A DNA stretch of 6,352 bases from Pseudomonadota bacterium (GTDB taxonomy: Bacteria > Pseudomonadota > Alphaproteobacteria > Acetobacterales > Acetobacteraceae). The stretch is from NCBI GenBank assembly GCA_021808985.1, contig JAKBAQ010000165.1, forward strand, positions 1 through 6,352. The letters run 5' to 3'. Made by a program: the position numbers and the translations under genes. This document shows, one piece after another, positions 1 to 6,057 of the stretch (within the stretch, counting starts at the first letter, position 1; each line of letters opens with the position of its first letter). The notes beneath the pieces were generated by a model. That model did not search any database and was not told where the DNA came from. It saw nothing but the letters and a program-made list of their open reading frames with translations.

Positions 1-623
1 CGCGCCTCCGGCACCTGCGCCCCGGTGCCGGCCTGGGCATCCAGCCGTACCAGCCGCGCGCCAGCCGCATGGGCCAGCGCGGCGGCTATGCGCACGGCCA
101 CATCATCCGGCCCATTGGCCACGGCGAGAATCGGGCCAGCCTTAACCCCGCCGCCGCCGGGCAAAATGAGCACGCTGGCGGCGGTCTGGAACGCGGTTTC
201 CAGCATCTGGTCAAACGGCTCGCCCGCATAGCCGCTCTGGTGGATAACCGCGATGCTCTCCTCCCTGCCATCAACCGGCCGCTCCAGCACATCCTGGTCA
301 TGCACGAGCACAAACCGCCGTGGAATGGCCGCGGCAGCCGACATCTGCTGAAACAAGCGCTCCGCCGCGGCAATGGCGAAGGCCAGCTCGCGCGATACAT
401 TGCCCCCCTCCAGCGGCGCCCAGGCCCGCTCGCCGGGGCGGAACTCACGCGCGAAGGGCAAGGCCGCGAGGCGCGCGGGGCCAGGGTCGGCGAAGAAGCG
501 GCCAAACAGCTCCAGCCGCAGCATCCGCGCGAATTCCGCCGCCTGCTGCACAATCAACCGGTCGCAGCCGCTGCAATGCAGGTCCACGACAATGCGTTTA
601 AACGGCGCGCCGGCGTTGCTCAT
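1..623 (-). CDS. Universal-stress-protein-like protein, 3' end missing (cut by window edge)
   Basis: This reading frame opens with ATG at 623 and stays open for 207 codons to the left edge, so the C-terminus lies outside the window. The ATG overlaps the stop of the upstream Lon-like gene (ATGA, 620-623), which suggests translational coupling; a GGTGAA sits only 3 nt before the ATG. The protein starts with a hydrophobic strand (IVVDL, residues 11-15) and a helix rich in Ala, Leu and Arg. A second strand, RFVLVHDQD, is at about 103-111. A domain-closing strand, SVLILPGGGG, is at 150-159. A new strand-helix-strand then begins at about 164 with PILAVANGPDDVAVRIAAAL, where PILAVANG resembles the start of a USP domain. 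This looks like two USP-like alpha/beta domains in tandem. The classic nucleotide-binding glycine pattern is not obvious in the first half. Residues 17-20 form CSGC, a CxxC motif. The family call is by fold pattern only; a plain hypothetical protein is the alternative. A role in stress response is inferred. Confidence 0.72.
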   Translation of the reverse strand, partial: MSNAGAPFKRIVVDLHCSGCDRLIVQQAAEFARMLRLELFGRFFADPGPARLAALPFAREFRPGERAWAPLEGGNVSRELAFAIAAAERLFQQMSAAAAIPRRFVLVHDQDVLERPVDGREESIAVIHQSGYAGEPFDQMLETAFQTAASVLILPGGGGVKAGPILAVANGPDDVAVRIAAALAHAAGARLVRLDAQAGTGAQVPEA

Positions 624-3091
624 GGCTTCACCGGCGGCGGCGCGGCGGGCACGGGCACGGGCTCAGCCGCCGCCGGCTTGGAGTCGCCAAAATGCTGGCG
701 GATGCTGGCGAAGGCGCGCAGCCTGTCCTCCACTTTCGCATTCATGCTGCCCGGGGCAAACCGCCCATCCGTCCCGCGCTCACCCGCCGGCAGGCCGGTG
801 AGCAGCGCAATCCCCTCATCCGCCGTGCCGATGGCATAGATGGTAAAGCGCCCCTGCGCGCAGGCCTCCACCACATCCTGCCGCAGCATGAGATGCTGCA
901 CGTTTGATTTTGGAATCGCCACCCCTTGCGTGCCGGTCAGCCCGCGCTTGGCGCAAATATCGAAAAACCCTTCAATCTTCTCATTGGCCCCGCCAATGGC
1001 CTGGATTTCCCCCTGCTGGTTGATCGAGCCGGTCACCGCGATATCCTGCCGCAGGGGCACATCGGCCAGGGCGGAGAGCAGCGCATAAAGCTCGGCGGAA
1101 GACGCGCTGTCGCCCTCCACCCCGCCATAGGATTGCTCCATCACCAGGCTTGCATGCAATGACATCGGCGTATCCAGCGCGAAACGCCCGGCGAGGAAGC
1201 CCGAGAGAATCAGCACGCCCTTGGAATGCAGCGGCCCGCCCAGCTTCGTCTCACGCTCGATATCCAGCACATTGCCGCTGCCCGGGCGCACCCGGCAGGT
1301 GATGCGCGATGGCCGCCCGAAGGCGAAGCCGCCAAGCTGCAGCACGCTCAGGCCGTTAATCTGCCCGGTGCGCGCCCCTTGCGTGTCGATCAGCGCGATC
1401 TCCCGCAGGATGGACTCCTGCGAACGGTCGCGCAGGCGCGCGGCGCGGCGGATCTGCTCATCCAGCGCCCTTTGCACATCCCCGCGCGCGGTCACCTCAT
1501 GCCCCGCCTCGCCGGCGCGGAAATCGGCCTCGATCATCAAATCCCGCAACTCCCCGGTGAGCAGGGAGAGCTTGTCCGCATTTTCCGCCATGCGCGCCGC
1601 CTGCTCGATGATCAAGCCAACCGCCTCGCAGTCCAGCGGGCGCAGCTTGTCCTCATAGGCGAGGTTGGCGATGATATGCGCCATCGCCATCTCGTTGATC
1701 TCCGAGCGGTCGAAATCATCCTCGAAATCGGCCAGAACCTTGAAATGCTCGGTGAGTTCCGGGTCATACATGGCCAGCATATAATAAAGCATGCGGTCGC
1801 CGAAGAGAACGACCTTCAAATCCAGCGGTATCGGGTCCGGCTCCAGCGTCACCGTGCTGGTAAGCCCCAGAAAACGGTTCACATCCTCAATCACAATCTC
1901 CCCCTGCTTGAGCAGGCGCTTCAGCGCCGGCCAGCTGAACGGCTCGGTCAGCAGGCCGCGCACATCGAGCAGCAGATACCCGCCATTGGCGCGGTGCATC
2001 GCCCCGGGCTTGATCAGGCGGAAATTGGTCAGCAGCGCGCCTTGCTGCGACATATACTCAATCCGCCCGGTCAGGTGCCCCAGTGTCGGATGCGGCTCCT
2101 GCACAATCGGCGCGCCGGTCGCCGTCGCGTCATGGCTGACCATGACATTAACTTCATACCGGTCAAACGGCCCGCCCGGCCCCATGGCGCTGGCGGCGGC
2201 GGCTTCCTCGCCCTCGGGCTTCACGATGAACATGCCGATATTCTCGACCAGATCGGCCCGCACGGTATCAAGATGCGCGCCAACCTGCGCCAGATCGGCG
2301 AACTTGCCCTTGGCGTCCTCTATCAGCGGCGCGATGGTGAGGCTGGCCGTATCCCGGTTGAGCTTGCGCACCGCCTCGCGCCGGGCTTTCTCCCAGGCGG
2401 GGAATTGGTGCATGATATGCTCAAGCTCCGGCTCCAGCGCCTCGATGGTTTTCTGCACCTCGCGCTGCTTGGCCTCATCCCAGGTGCGGAATTCATCCGG
2501 CGAAATCACCGTGCCGTTCTTCGCCGGCGCAAAGGCGAAGCCGAGCGGCGTGCGCAGCAGCACCAGCTGCGCGGCCTCCGCCTTGTCGCGCAGGGCGGTG
2601 AAGGAGTCGGCCTGTTTTTTCTGGAACACCTCATCCACCGCGCCACGGCGCTTCTGGTAGTCCTCGCTCTCGAAGGCCATCGGCAGCGCGGCCTTCAAAT
2701 CCTCTATCAGCTCATGCATCGCCTTCTGGAACAGCGGCGCCCGCCCCGCCGGCAGGCCGATGGCCACGGGGCGGTGCGGCGCGGCGAAATTATGCACATA
2801 AACCCAGTCCGATGGCGCCGGCCTGTCGGCGCGGGCGGCGCCGAGCATGGTCTCCACCGATTGCTGCATCCGCGCCCCCGGCGCGCCGATCACGAACAGA
2901 TTGAACCCCGGCTTGCTCACCCGGCTGCTGAACCGCACGGCATCCAGCGCCCGCTTCTGGCCGGTGAAGCCATCCATCGGCGGGCATTCGGCGGTGGTCT
3001 TGAAGGTGAGCGCGGCCAAATTGGCGGGCCGGCGCAGCAGCGCGGGCGCAACGGCCAGCACGGGAAGAACGGCGCGTGTCTCTGTGGACAT
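620..3091 (-). CDS. Lon-related ATP-dependent protease-like protein (YcbZ/COG1067 type, peptidase family S16)
   Basis: This 823-residue protein belongs to the Lon-related family that includes E. coli YcbZ, which lacks the N-terminal substrate domain of classical Lon. An AAA-like N-terminal region includes FTGQKRALDAV (42-52) and GFNLFVIGAPGARMQQS (62-78), followed by the family-typical SDWVYVHNF (94-102). A charged helical region spans about 140-285. A Walker-B-like segment, GGYLLLDVRGLL, is at 370-381, followed by a segment like WxxLKRxL (387-394). The C-terminal S16 protease domain starts at about 570. Its catalytic serine is in VEGDSAS (Ser662) and the lysine is in GANEKIEG (Lys705). The 43-residue spacing matches archaeal LonB. 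The Walker A loop reads GAPGAR and lacks a GK[ST] end, so ATP use is uncertain. The last ~20 residues are Pro/Ala rich. It is probably cytoplasmic, with no signal peptide. The start at 3091 is backed by GAGGAA at 3099-3104. It follows the nitroreductase gene after 67 nt and overlaps the next gene by 4 nt. Confidence 0.95.
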   Translation of the reverse strand: MSTETRAVLPVLAVAPALLRRPANLAALTFKTTAECPPMDGFTGQKRALDAVRFSSRVSKPGFNLFVIGAPGARMQQSVETMLGAARADRPAPSDWVYVHNFAAPHRPVAIGLPAGRAPLFQKAMHELIEDLKAALPMAFESEDYQKRRGAVDEVFQKKQADSFTALRDKAEAAQLVLLRTPLGFAFAPAKNGTVISPDEFRTWDEAKQREVQKTIEALEPELEHIMHQFPAWEKARREAVRKLNRDTASLTIAPLIEDAKGKFADLAQVGAHLDTVRADLVENIGMFIVKPEGEEAAAASAMGPGGPFDRYEVNVMVSHDATATGAPIVQEPHPTLGHLTGRIEYMSQQGALLTNFRLIKPGAMHRANGGYLLLDVRGLLTEPFSWPALKRLLKQGEIVIEDVNRFLGLTSTVTLEPDPIPLDLKVVLFGDRMLYYMLAMYDPELTEHFKVLADFEDDFDRSEINEMAMAHIIANLAYEDKLRPLDCEAVGLIIEQAARMAENADKLSLLTGELRDLMIEADFRAGEAGHEVTARGDVQRALDEQIRRAARLRDRSQESILREIALIDTQGARTGQINGLSVLQLGGFAFGRPSRITCRVRPGSGNVLDIERETKLGGPLHSKGVLILSGFLAGRFALDTPMSLHASLVMEQSYGGVEGDSASSAELYALLSALADVPLRQDIAVTGSINQQGEIQAIGGANEKIEGFFDICAKRGLTGTQGVAIPKSNVQHLMLRQDVVEACAQGRFTIYAIGTADEGIALLTGLPAGERGTDGRFAPGSMNAKVEDRLRAFASIRQHFGDSKPAAAEPVPVPAAPPPVKP

Positions 3092-3158
3092 TTATTGTTT
3101 CCTCACTTCGTTTTCAGCCCCCGGCGCGCAACGGCCCGGTTTGGATTTTTGCTTGAAT
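3092..3158 (-). other. Short intergenic gap before the Lon-like gene, no clear promoter
   Basis: This is the largest gap in the window. In the transcribed direction it has an A-rich first part, a GC-rich middle and the Shine-Dalgarno just before the ATG. I see no good -35/-10 pair, no convincing FNR/CRP-type inverted repeat, and no stem followed by a U-run. It could hold a weak secondary promoter or simply be an operon spacer. Confidence 0.5.
3099..3104 (-). promoter_or_regulatory. Ribosome binding site of the Lon-like gene
   Basis: GAGGAA on the minus strand lies 7 nt before the ATG at 3091. It supports that start codon for the 823-residue protein. Confidence 0.75.
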
Positions 3159-3737
3159 TTACACGGCATAGCCAATCGTCTGCGCGAAGGTGACAAACTG
3201 CTCCTTCTGCAATTTCAGCGTCCTGGCAAGCTTCTCGCGCTCAATGGCGCCGCGGAACACCGTGGCGAGCCCCTCGGCCGCGCAAAACAGATAAACATTC
3301 TGCCCGATGCACCCGGCATCGACCGAGGCATAAAGCCGCCGCTCCACCTCCGGCACGCCCATGCGCTCGCCATGGGCGACATAGATGAGATCCACCGGCG
3401 CATCCCCGGTGAAATCCTGCAGCCCCGTCGCGGCGCGGATATCCTCGGCCAGATGCGGCAGCAAACGGTGCCCCGCCGGGTCATAGAGCCAGGCGCCATC
3501 AGCCATCGCCACATAAATATCCATGATCATGACATGGCGCCAGTAAGGGGCGGTGCGGTCGCCGTTCGCGCGGTTGATGCCGCAGGCCGCCCATAGCAGG
3601 TCGGAGAGCAGCTGCTCGCTGACCGGCCTTGCCGCATAGCTGCGTGTGGAATGCCGCCGGTTGAGCGCATCGCGCAGCGGCATCCCGCCCTCGCGGTTGG
3701 GCGGCGGCAAATCGCGCGGTGTCGGATCGGGCGTCAT
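3159..3737 (-). CDS. Nitroreductase-family flavoprotein (SagB/ThcOx type)
   Basis: From the ATG at 3737 the protein has 192 residues, normal for single-domain members of this FMN-dependent family. Family landmarks appear in order: GGMPLRDALNRRHSTRSY (17-34), whose Arg/Ser residues are the usual flavin-phosphate contact; LLWAACGINR (47-56); GDRTAP (59-64); DIYVAMADGAWLYD (73-86), matching xVYVxxADGxYxYD; APVDLIYVAHGERM (113-126); DAGCIGQNVYLFCAAEGLATVFRGAI (140-165); and a final QTIGY (186-190). The family removes hydride or electrons from small substrates or peptides, but the substrate here is unknown. An in-frame ATG at 3788, directly after the permease stop, would add 17 polar residues. I prefer 3737 because AGGAGT lies 6 nt upstream and family homology begins only after it. 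After GDRTAP, where I recall an SAxN-type motif in relatives, it reads YWRHVMIM. Its position behind the exporter genes suggests co-transcription. Confidence 0.9.
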   Translation of the reverse strand: MTPDPTPRDLPPPNREGGMPLRDALNRRHSTRSYAARPVSEQLLSDLLWAACGINRANGDRTAPYWRHVMIMDIYVAMADGAWLYDPAGHRLLPHLAEDIRAATGLQDFTGDAPVDLIYVAHGERMGVPEVERRLYASVDAGCIGQNVYLFCAAEGLATVFRGAIEREKLARTLKLQKEQFVTFAQTIGYAV

Positions 3738-3743
3738 GCTGGC

Positions 3744-3749
3744 ACTCCT
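3744..3749 (-). promoter_or_regulatory. Ribosome binding site deciding the nitroreductase start
   Basis: AGGAGT on the minus strand lies 6 nt before the ATG at 3737. The alternative ATG at 3788 has no comparable purine-rich site at the right distance, so this site favours the 192-residue form. Confidence 0.75.
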
Positions 3750-3788
3750 GGTTTGTGAGGCTGAAAGCTTTTTAACGGATTTTTCCAT

Positions 3789-4916
3789 TCAATCCAAGGA
3801 TTTACGGAAGCGCAGGACACTGATGGTCAGCATGCCCGCCGCCAGCGCCGCCAGCGCCGCCAGGTCCGGCCAGAGCACGCCCACCCCCACGCCCTTGAGA
3901 AAAACCGCCCGCACGACCACGAGAAAATACCGCAGCGGATTGACCATGGTGAACCATTGCAGCGCCCGCGGCATCGCCGCGATGGGAAAAGCGAAGCCCG
4001 AGAGCGTGAACAGCGGGTTGATGAAGAAAAAATTCAGCGCGAAGGCCTGCTGCTGCGTGCGCGAGAAGGTGGAGAGCAGCAAGCCCAGCCCCACCCCGGC
4101 GAACAGAAACAGCGTCGCCCCCAGCAGCAGGATGAGCGGATCGCCGACAAAGGGAATATCGAACCACACCGTCCCGAAAATGGTGACCAGGGCGACATCC
4201 CCCAGCCCGATGAAAAAAAACGGCACGGTCTTGCCCAATATGAACTCGAACGGCCGGATCGGGCTGACCATGATCTGCTCCAGCGTGCCCAGCTCCCGCT
4301 CGCGCACCACGGCAAAGGCGGTGAGGCTGACAACCTGCATCAGCGTGAGCGTGCCGATGACCCCTGGGATGAAGAACCACACATCGTTCAGCCCCTCATT
4401 GAACCAGGGCCGCTGCTCCAGCGAAATGCTGACCCCTCCCGGCGGCGTGGCGGGCCGCGGCCAGGCGCTGGCCATCTCCCCGGCCTGAAAGCGCGAGACG
4501 ATCTGGCTGACATAGCCAAGTGCGATGAGCGCGGTGTTGGAATTGGTGCCATCCACCACCACCTGCAACGGCGCGCTCTGGCCGTTGAACAGCCGCCGGG
4601 CGAACCCGGCATGGATGATGATGGCGACCGTCGCCGTCCCGGTATCGATATCGTGTGTCACCTGCGCCTGGCTCGCCGCCATGTCCACGATATCAAACCG
4701 CCCGGTCGCATAGAAGCGCGAGAGCAGCGCGCGGCTGGCGGCGCTGTGGTCCAGGTCCAGCACCGTGGTGGCCACATGGCTGATGGTGAAGGTGGCGGCA
4801 TAACCGTAGATGACCACCTGCAAAATAAGCGGCACGACCAGCCGGAATATCGCCCACCGGTCGCGCTTCAGCTCCAGGAACTCCTTCATGAACATGACAT
4901 AGAGGCGGTCCAGCAT
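3789..4916 (-). CDS. ybhR: ABC-2 type permease, YbhR-like
   Basis: This 375-residue inner-membrane protein is the second permease of an exporter. It has a short cytoplasmic start (MLDRLYVMFMKEFLELKRD), a first membrane segment at about 22-43, and a large periplasmic domain (about 44-180) containing VVVDGTNSNTA (120-129). PWFNEGLNDVWFFIPG (170-185) leads into membrane segment 2. The cytoplasmic coupling helix RERELGTLEQIMVSPI (205-220) would touch the ATPase. Four more hydrophobic segments follow at about 230-250, 260-282, 290-312 and 351-370. From memory, the RERExGTLxQLxVSP, TQQQAF and WFxxxNPxRxF patterns agree well with E. coli YbhR. The start at 4916 follows the previous stop by 4 nt; a longer reading upstream would only run through the previous gene in another frame. 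No good Shine-Dalgarno is visible, so coupled re-initiation is likely. Eight consecutive T in the sense strand (4213-4220) encode Phe233-235. The exported substrate is unknown. Confidence 0.93.
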   Translation of the reverse strand: MLDRLYVMFMKEFLELKRDRWAIFRLVVPLILQVVIYGYAATFTISHVATTVLDLDHSAASRALLSRFYATGRFDIVDMAASQAQVTHDIDTGTATVAIIIHAGFARRLFNGQSAPLQVVVDGTNSNTALIALGYVSQIVSRFQAGEMASAWPRPATPPGGVSISLEQRPWFNEGLNDVWFFIPGVIGTLTLMQVVSLTAFAVVRERELGTLEQIMVSPIRPFEFILGKTVPFFFIGLGDVALVTIFGTVWFDIPFVGDPLILLLGATLFLFAGVGLGLLLSTFSRTQQQAFALNFFFINPLFTLSGFAFPIAAMPRALQWFTMVNPLRYFLVVVRAVFLKGVGVGVLWPDLAALAALAAGMLTISVLRFRKSLD

Positions 4917-4920
4917 GGCG

Positions 4921-6057
4921 CTAATCCAGCCGCTTGCGGAAGGCCCGCGCGGCCAGCCAGAGCACGATGGCGGCATAGAGCAGCAGCGCGGCGATCGGCC
5001 CCGCCATATCGGTGAGCGAACTGCCCTTGAGGAATTCATCCCGCAGGATGGTGACATAGTAGCGCGCATAAACCAGCAGGCTGATGGCGCGGATGGGGGC
5101 CGGCATCTGGTCCAGCGGGAAGGTATAGCCCGAGAGCATGGCGATCGGCAGCATGGTGACCATCAGCGCGATCTGGCTGGCCCCCAGCTGGTTATGGATG
5201 CGCACCGAGAGCAGATAGCCGATGCCCATCACGACAATGCCAAACAGCGCGGTGGTGAGAATGAGCGTGAACACGCTGCCGCGGAAGGGCACCTCGAACC
5301 AGAAGGCGGCGGCCAGCAGGCAGAAGGCGGCGTCCAGCAGGCCGATGAGGAAATACGGGCTGAGCTTGCCCAGCAACAGCTCCGCGGAGCTGACCGGGGT
5401 GGAAATCAGCTGCTCCATCGTGCCGCGCTCCCACTCCCGCGCGATGGTGAGCGAGGTCAGCTGCGCCCCCACCAGCGCGAGGATGATCGCAACCACGCCG
5501 GGGATGATGAAATTGCGGCTGTCCAGCGTCTCGTTGAACCAGACGCGCGATTGCAGGTTTATGCCGCCCACGCCGGAGGGGTGGTAGCCGTGCAGCGCGT
5601 CCCACCGGCTGGAGAAGGCGGCGTCGATCTGCGCGACCACCCCCTGGGCGTAGCCGGAGGCGATATTGGTGGTGTTGGCATCCGTGCCGTCAAACACCAT
5701 CTGCACCTGGGCCTGCCCGGTCTGCGCCAGCACGCGCGAGAAGTTCACCGGAATCACCAGGGCGCCGATGCAGGTGGCATTGTCCATCGCGGCGCGCACG
5801 TCATGGTCGCTGTTCAGCACGGCGGCGAGCCTGAACCACCCGGAATCCGTGAAATCCCGCACAATCCCCCGGCTCGCCTGGCTGTTCTCCTGGTCATAGA
5901 CGCACAAGGGCACATGCTTGATATCCAGGCTGACTCCATAGCCCAGCAGCACCATCTGCATCAGCGGCATCAGCAGCGCGATGGCCAGGCTGCGCGGGTC
6001 GCGCCAGACCTGCAAAGCCTCCTTGTACGCAATGGCAAGAACGCGGCGCGGGTTCAT
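4921..6057 (-). CDS. ybhS: ABC-2 type permease, YbhS-like
   Basis: This 378-residue inner-membrane protein is the first permease of the exporter. It begins MNPRRVLAIAYKEALQVWRD, typical of YbhS-like proteins. Membrane segment 1 is at about 23-43 (LMPLMQMVLLGYGVSLD), followed by a periplasmic domain (44-182) with VFDGTDANTTNIASGY (121-136). VWFNETLDSRNFIIPG (172-187) leads into membrane segment 2. The coupling helix REWERGTMEQLISTP (207-221) is a family hallmark. Further hydrophobic segments lie at about 231-254, 262-285, 293-313 and 352-370. The end, RAFRKRLD, parallels RFRKSLD of the next permease, so the two are paralogues that probably form a heterodimer. The start at 6057 overlaps the ATPase stop (ATGA, 6054-6057) and has AGGAGG 7 nt upstream. 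Earlier in-frame starts, up to 6288, would read through the ATPase gene in the wrong frame and give an Arg/Gly/Ala-rich nonsense leader. E. coli YbhFSR has been linked to drug and cation efflux; the substrate here is not shown. Confidence 0.95.
   Translation of the reverse strand: MNPRRVLAIAYKEALQVWRDPRSLAIALLMPLMQMVLLGYGVSLDIKHVPLCVYDQENSQASRGIVRDFTDSGWFRLAAVLNSDHDVRAAMDNATCIGALVIPVNFSRVLAQTGQAQVQMVFDGTDANTTNIASGYAQGVVAQIDAAFSSRWDALHGYHPSGVGGINLQSRVWFNETLDSRNFIIPGVVAIILALVGAQLTSLTIAREWERGTMEQLISTPVSSAELLLGKLSPYFLIGLLDAAFCLLAAAFWFEVPFRGSVFTLILTTALFGIVVMGIGYLLSVRIHNQLGASQIALMVTMLPIAMLSGYTFPLDQMPAPIRAISLLVYARYYVTILRDEFLKGSSLTDMAGPIAALLLYAAIVLWLAARAFRKRLD

Noticed and set aside
69..839. Plus-strand open frame of 256 codons, and minus-strand open frame at 86-553
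   Set aside because: Both are shadows of the true minus-strand gene starting at 623, whose frame has USP-like strands and an ATGA overlap. The shadow products are Arg/Pro/Ser rich without motifs.
3134..3160. Possible FNR/FixK-like inverted repeat (TTCAA...ATCCAA on the minus strand)
   Set aside because: Spacing and bases do not fit TTGAT-N4-ATCAA, and it lies right at the nitroreductase stop.
1226..3193. A 655-codon open frame on the plus strand opposite the Lon-like gene
   Set aside because: It is the antisense of a gene with clear family motifs. Its product is Arg/His/Gln/Leu rich with no recognisable domain, as expected from GC-rich antisense frames lacking stops.
3765..3800. Possible terminator hairpin after the YbhR-like gene (GGATT...AATCC, and the palindrome AAAGCTTT)
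   Set aside because: The stem is only 5 bp, overlaps the stop codon and has no following U-run in the transcribed direction.
3841..3863. Short tandem repeat of GCCAGCGCC units
   Set aside because: It encodes the Ala/Leu run in the last membrane segment of the YbhR-like permease. It reflects codon use, not a mobile or regulatory repeat.
4917..5069. N-terminal extension of the YbhR-like permease by 51 residues
   Set aside because: It is an out-of-frame reading of the YbhS-like C-terminus, and family homology starts at the ATG at 4916.
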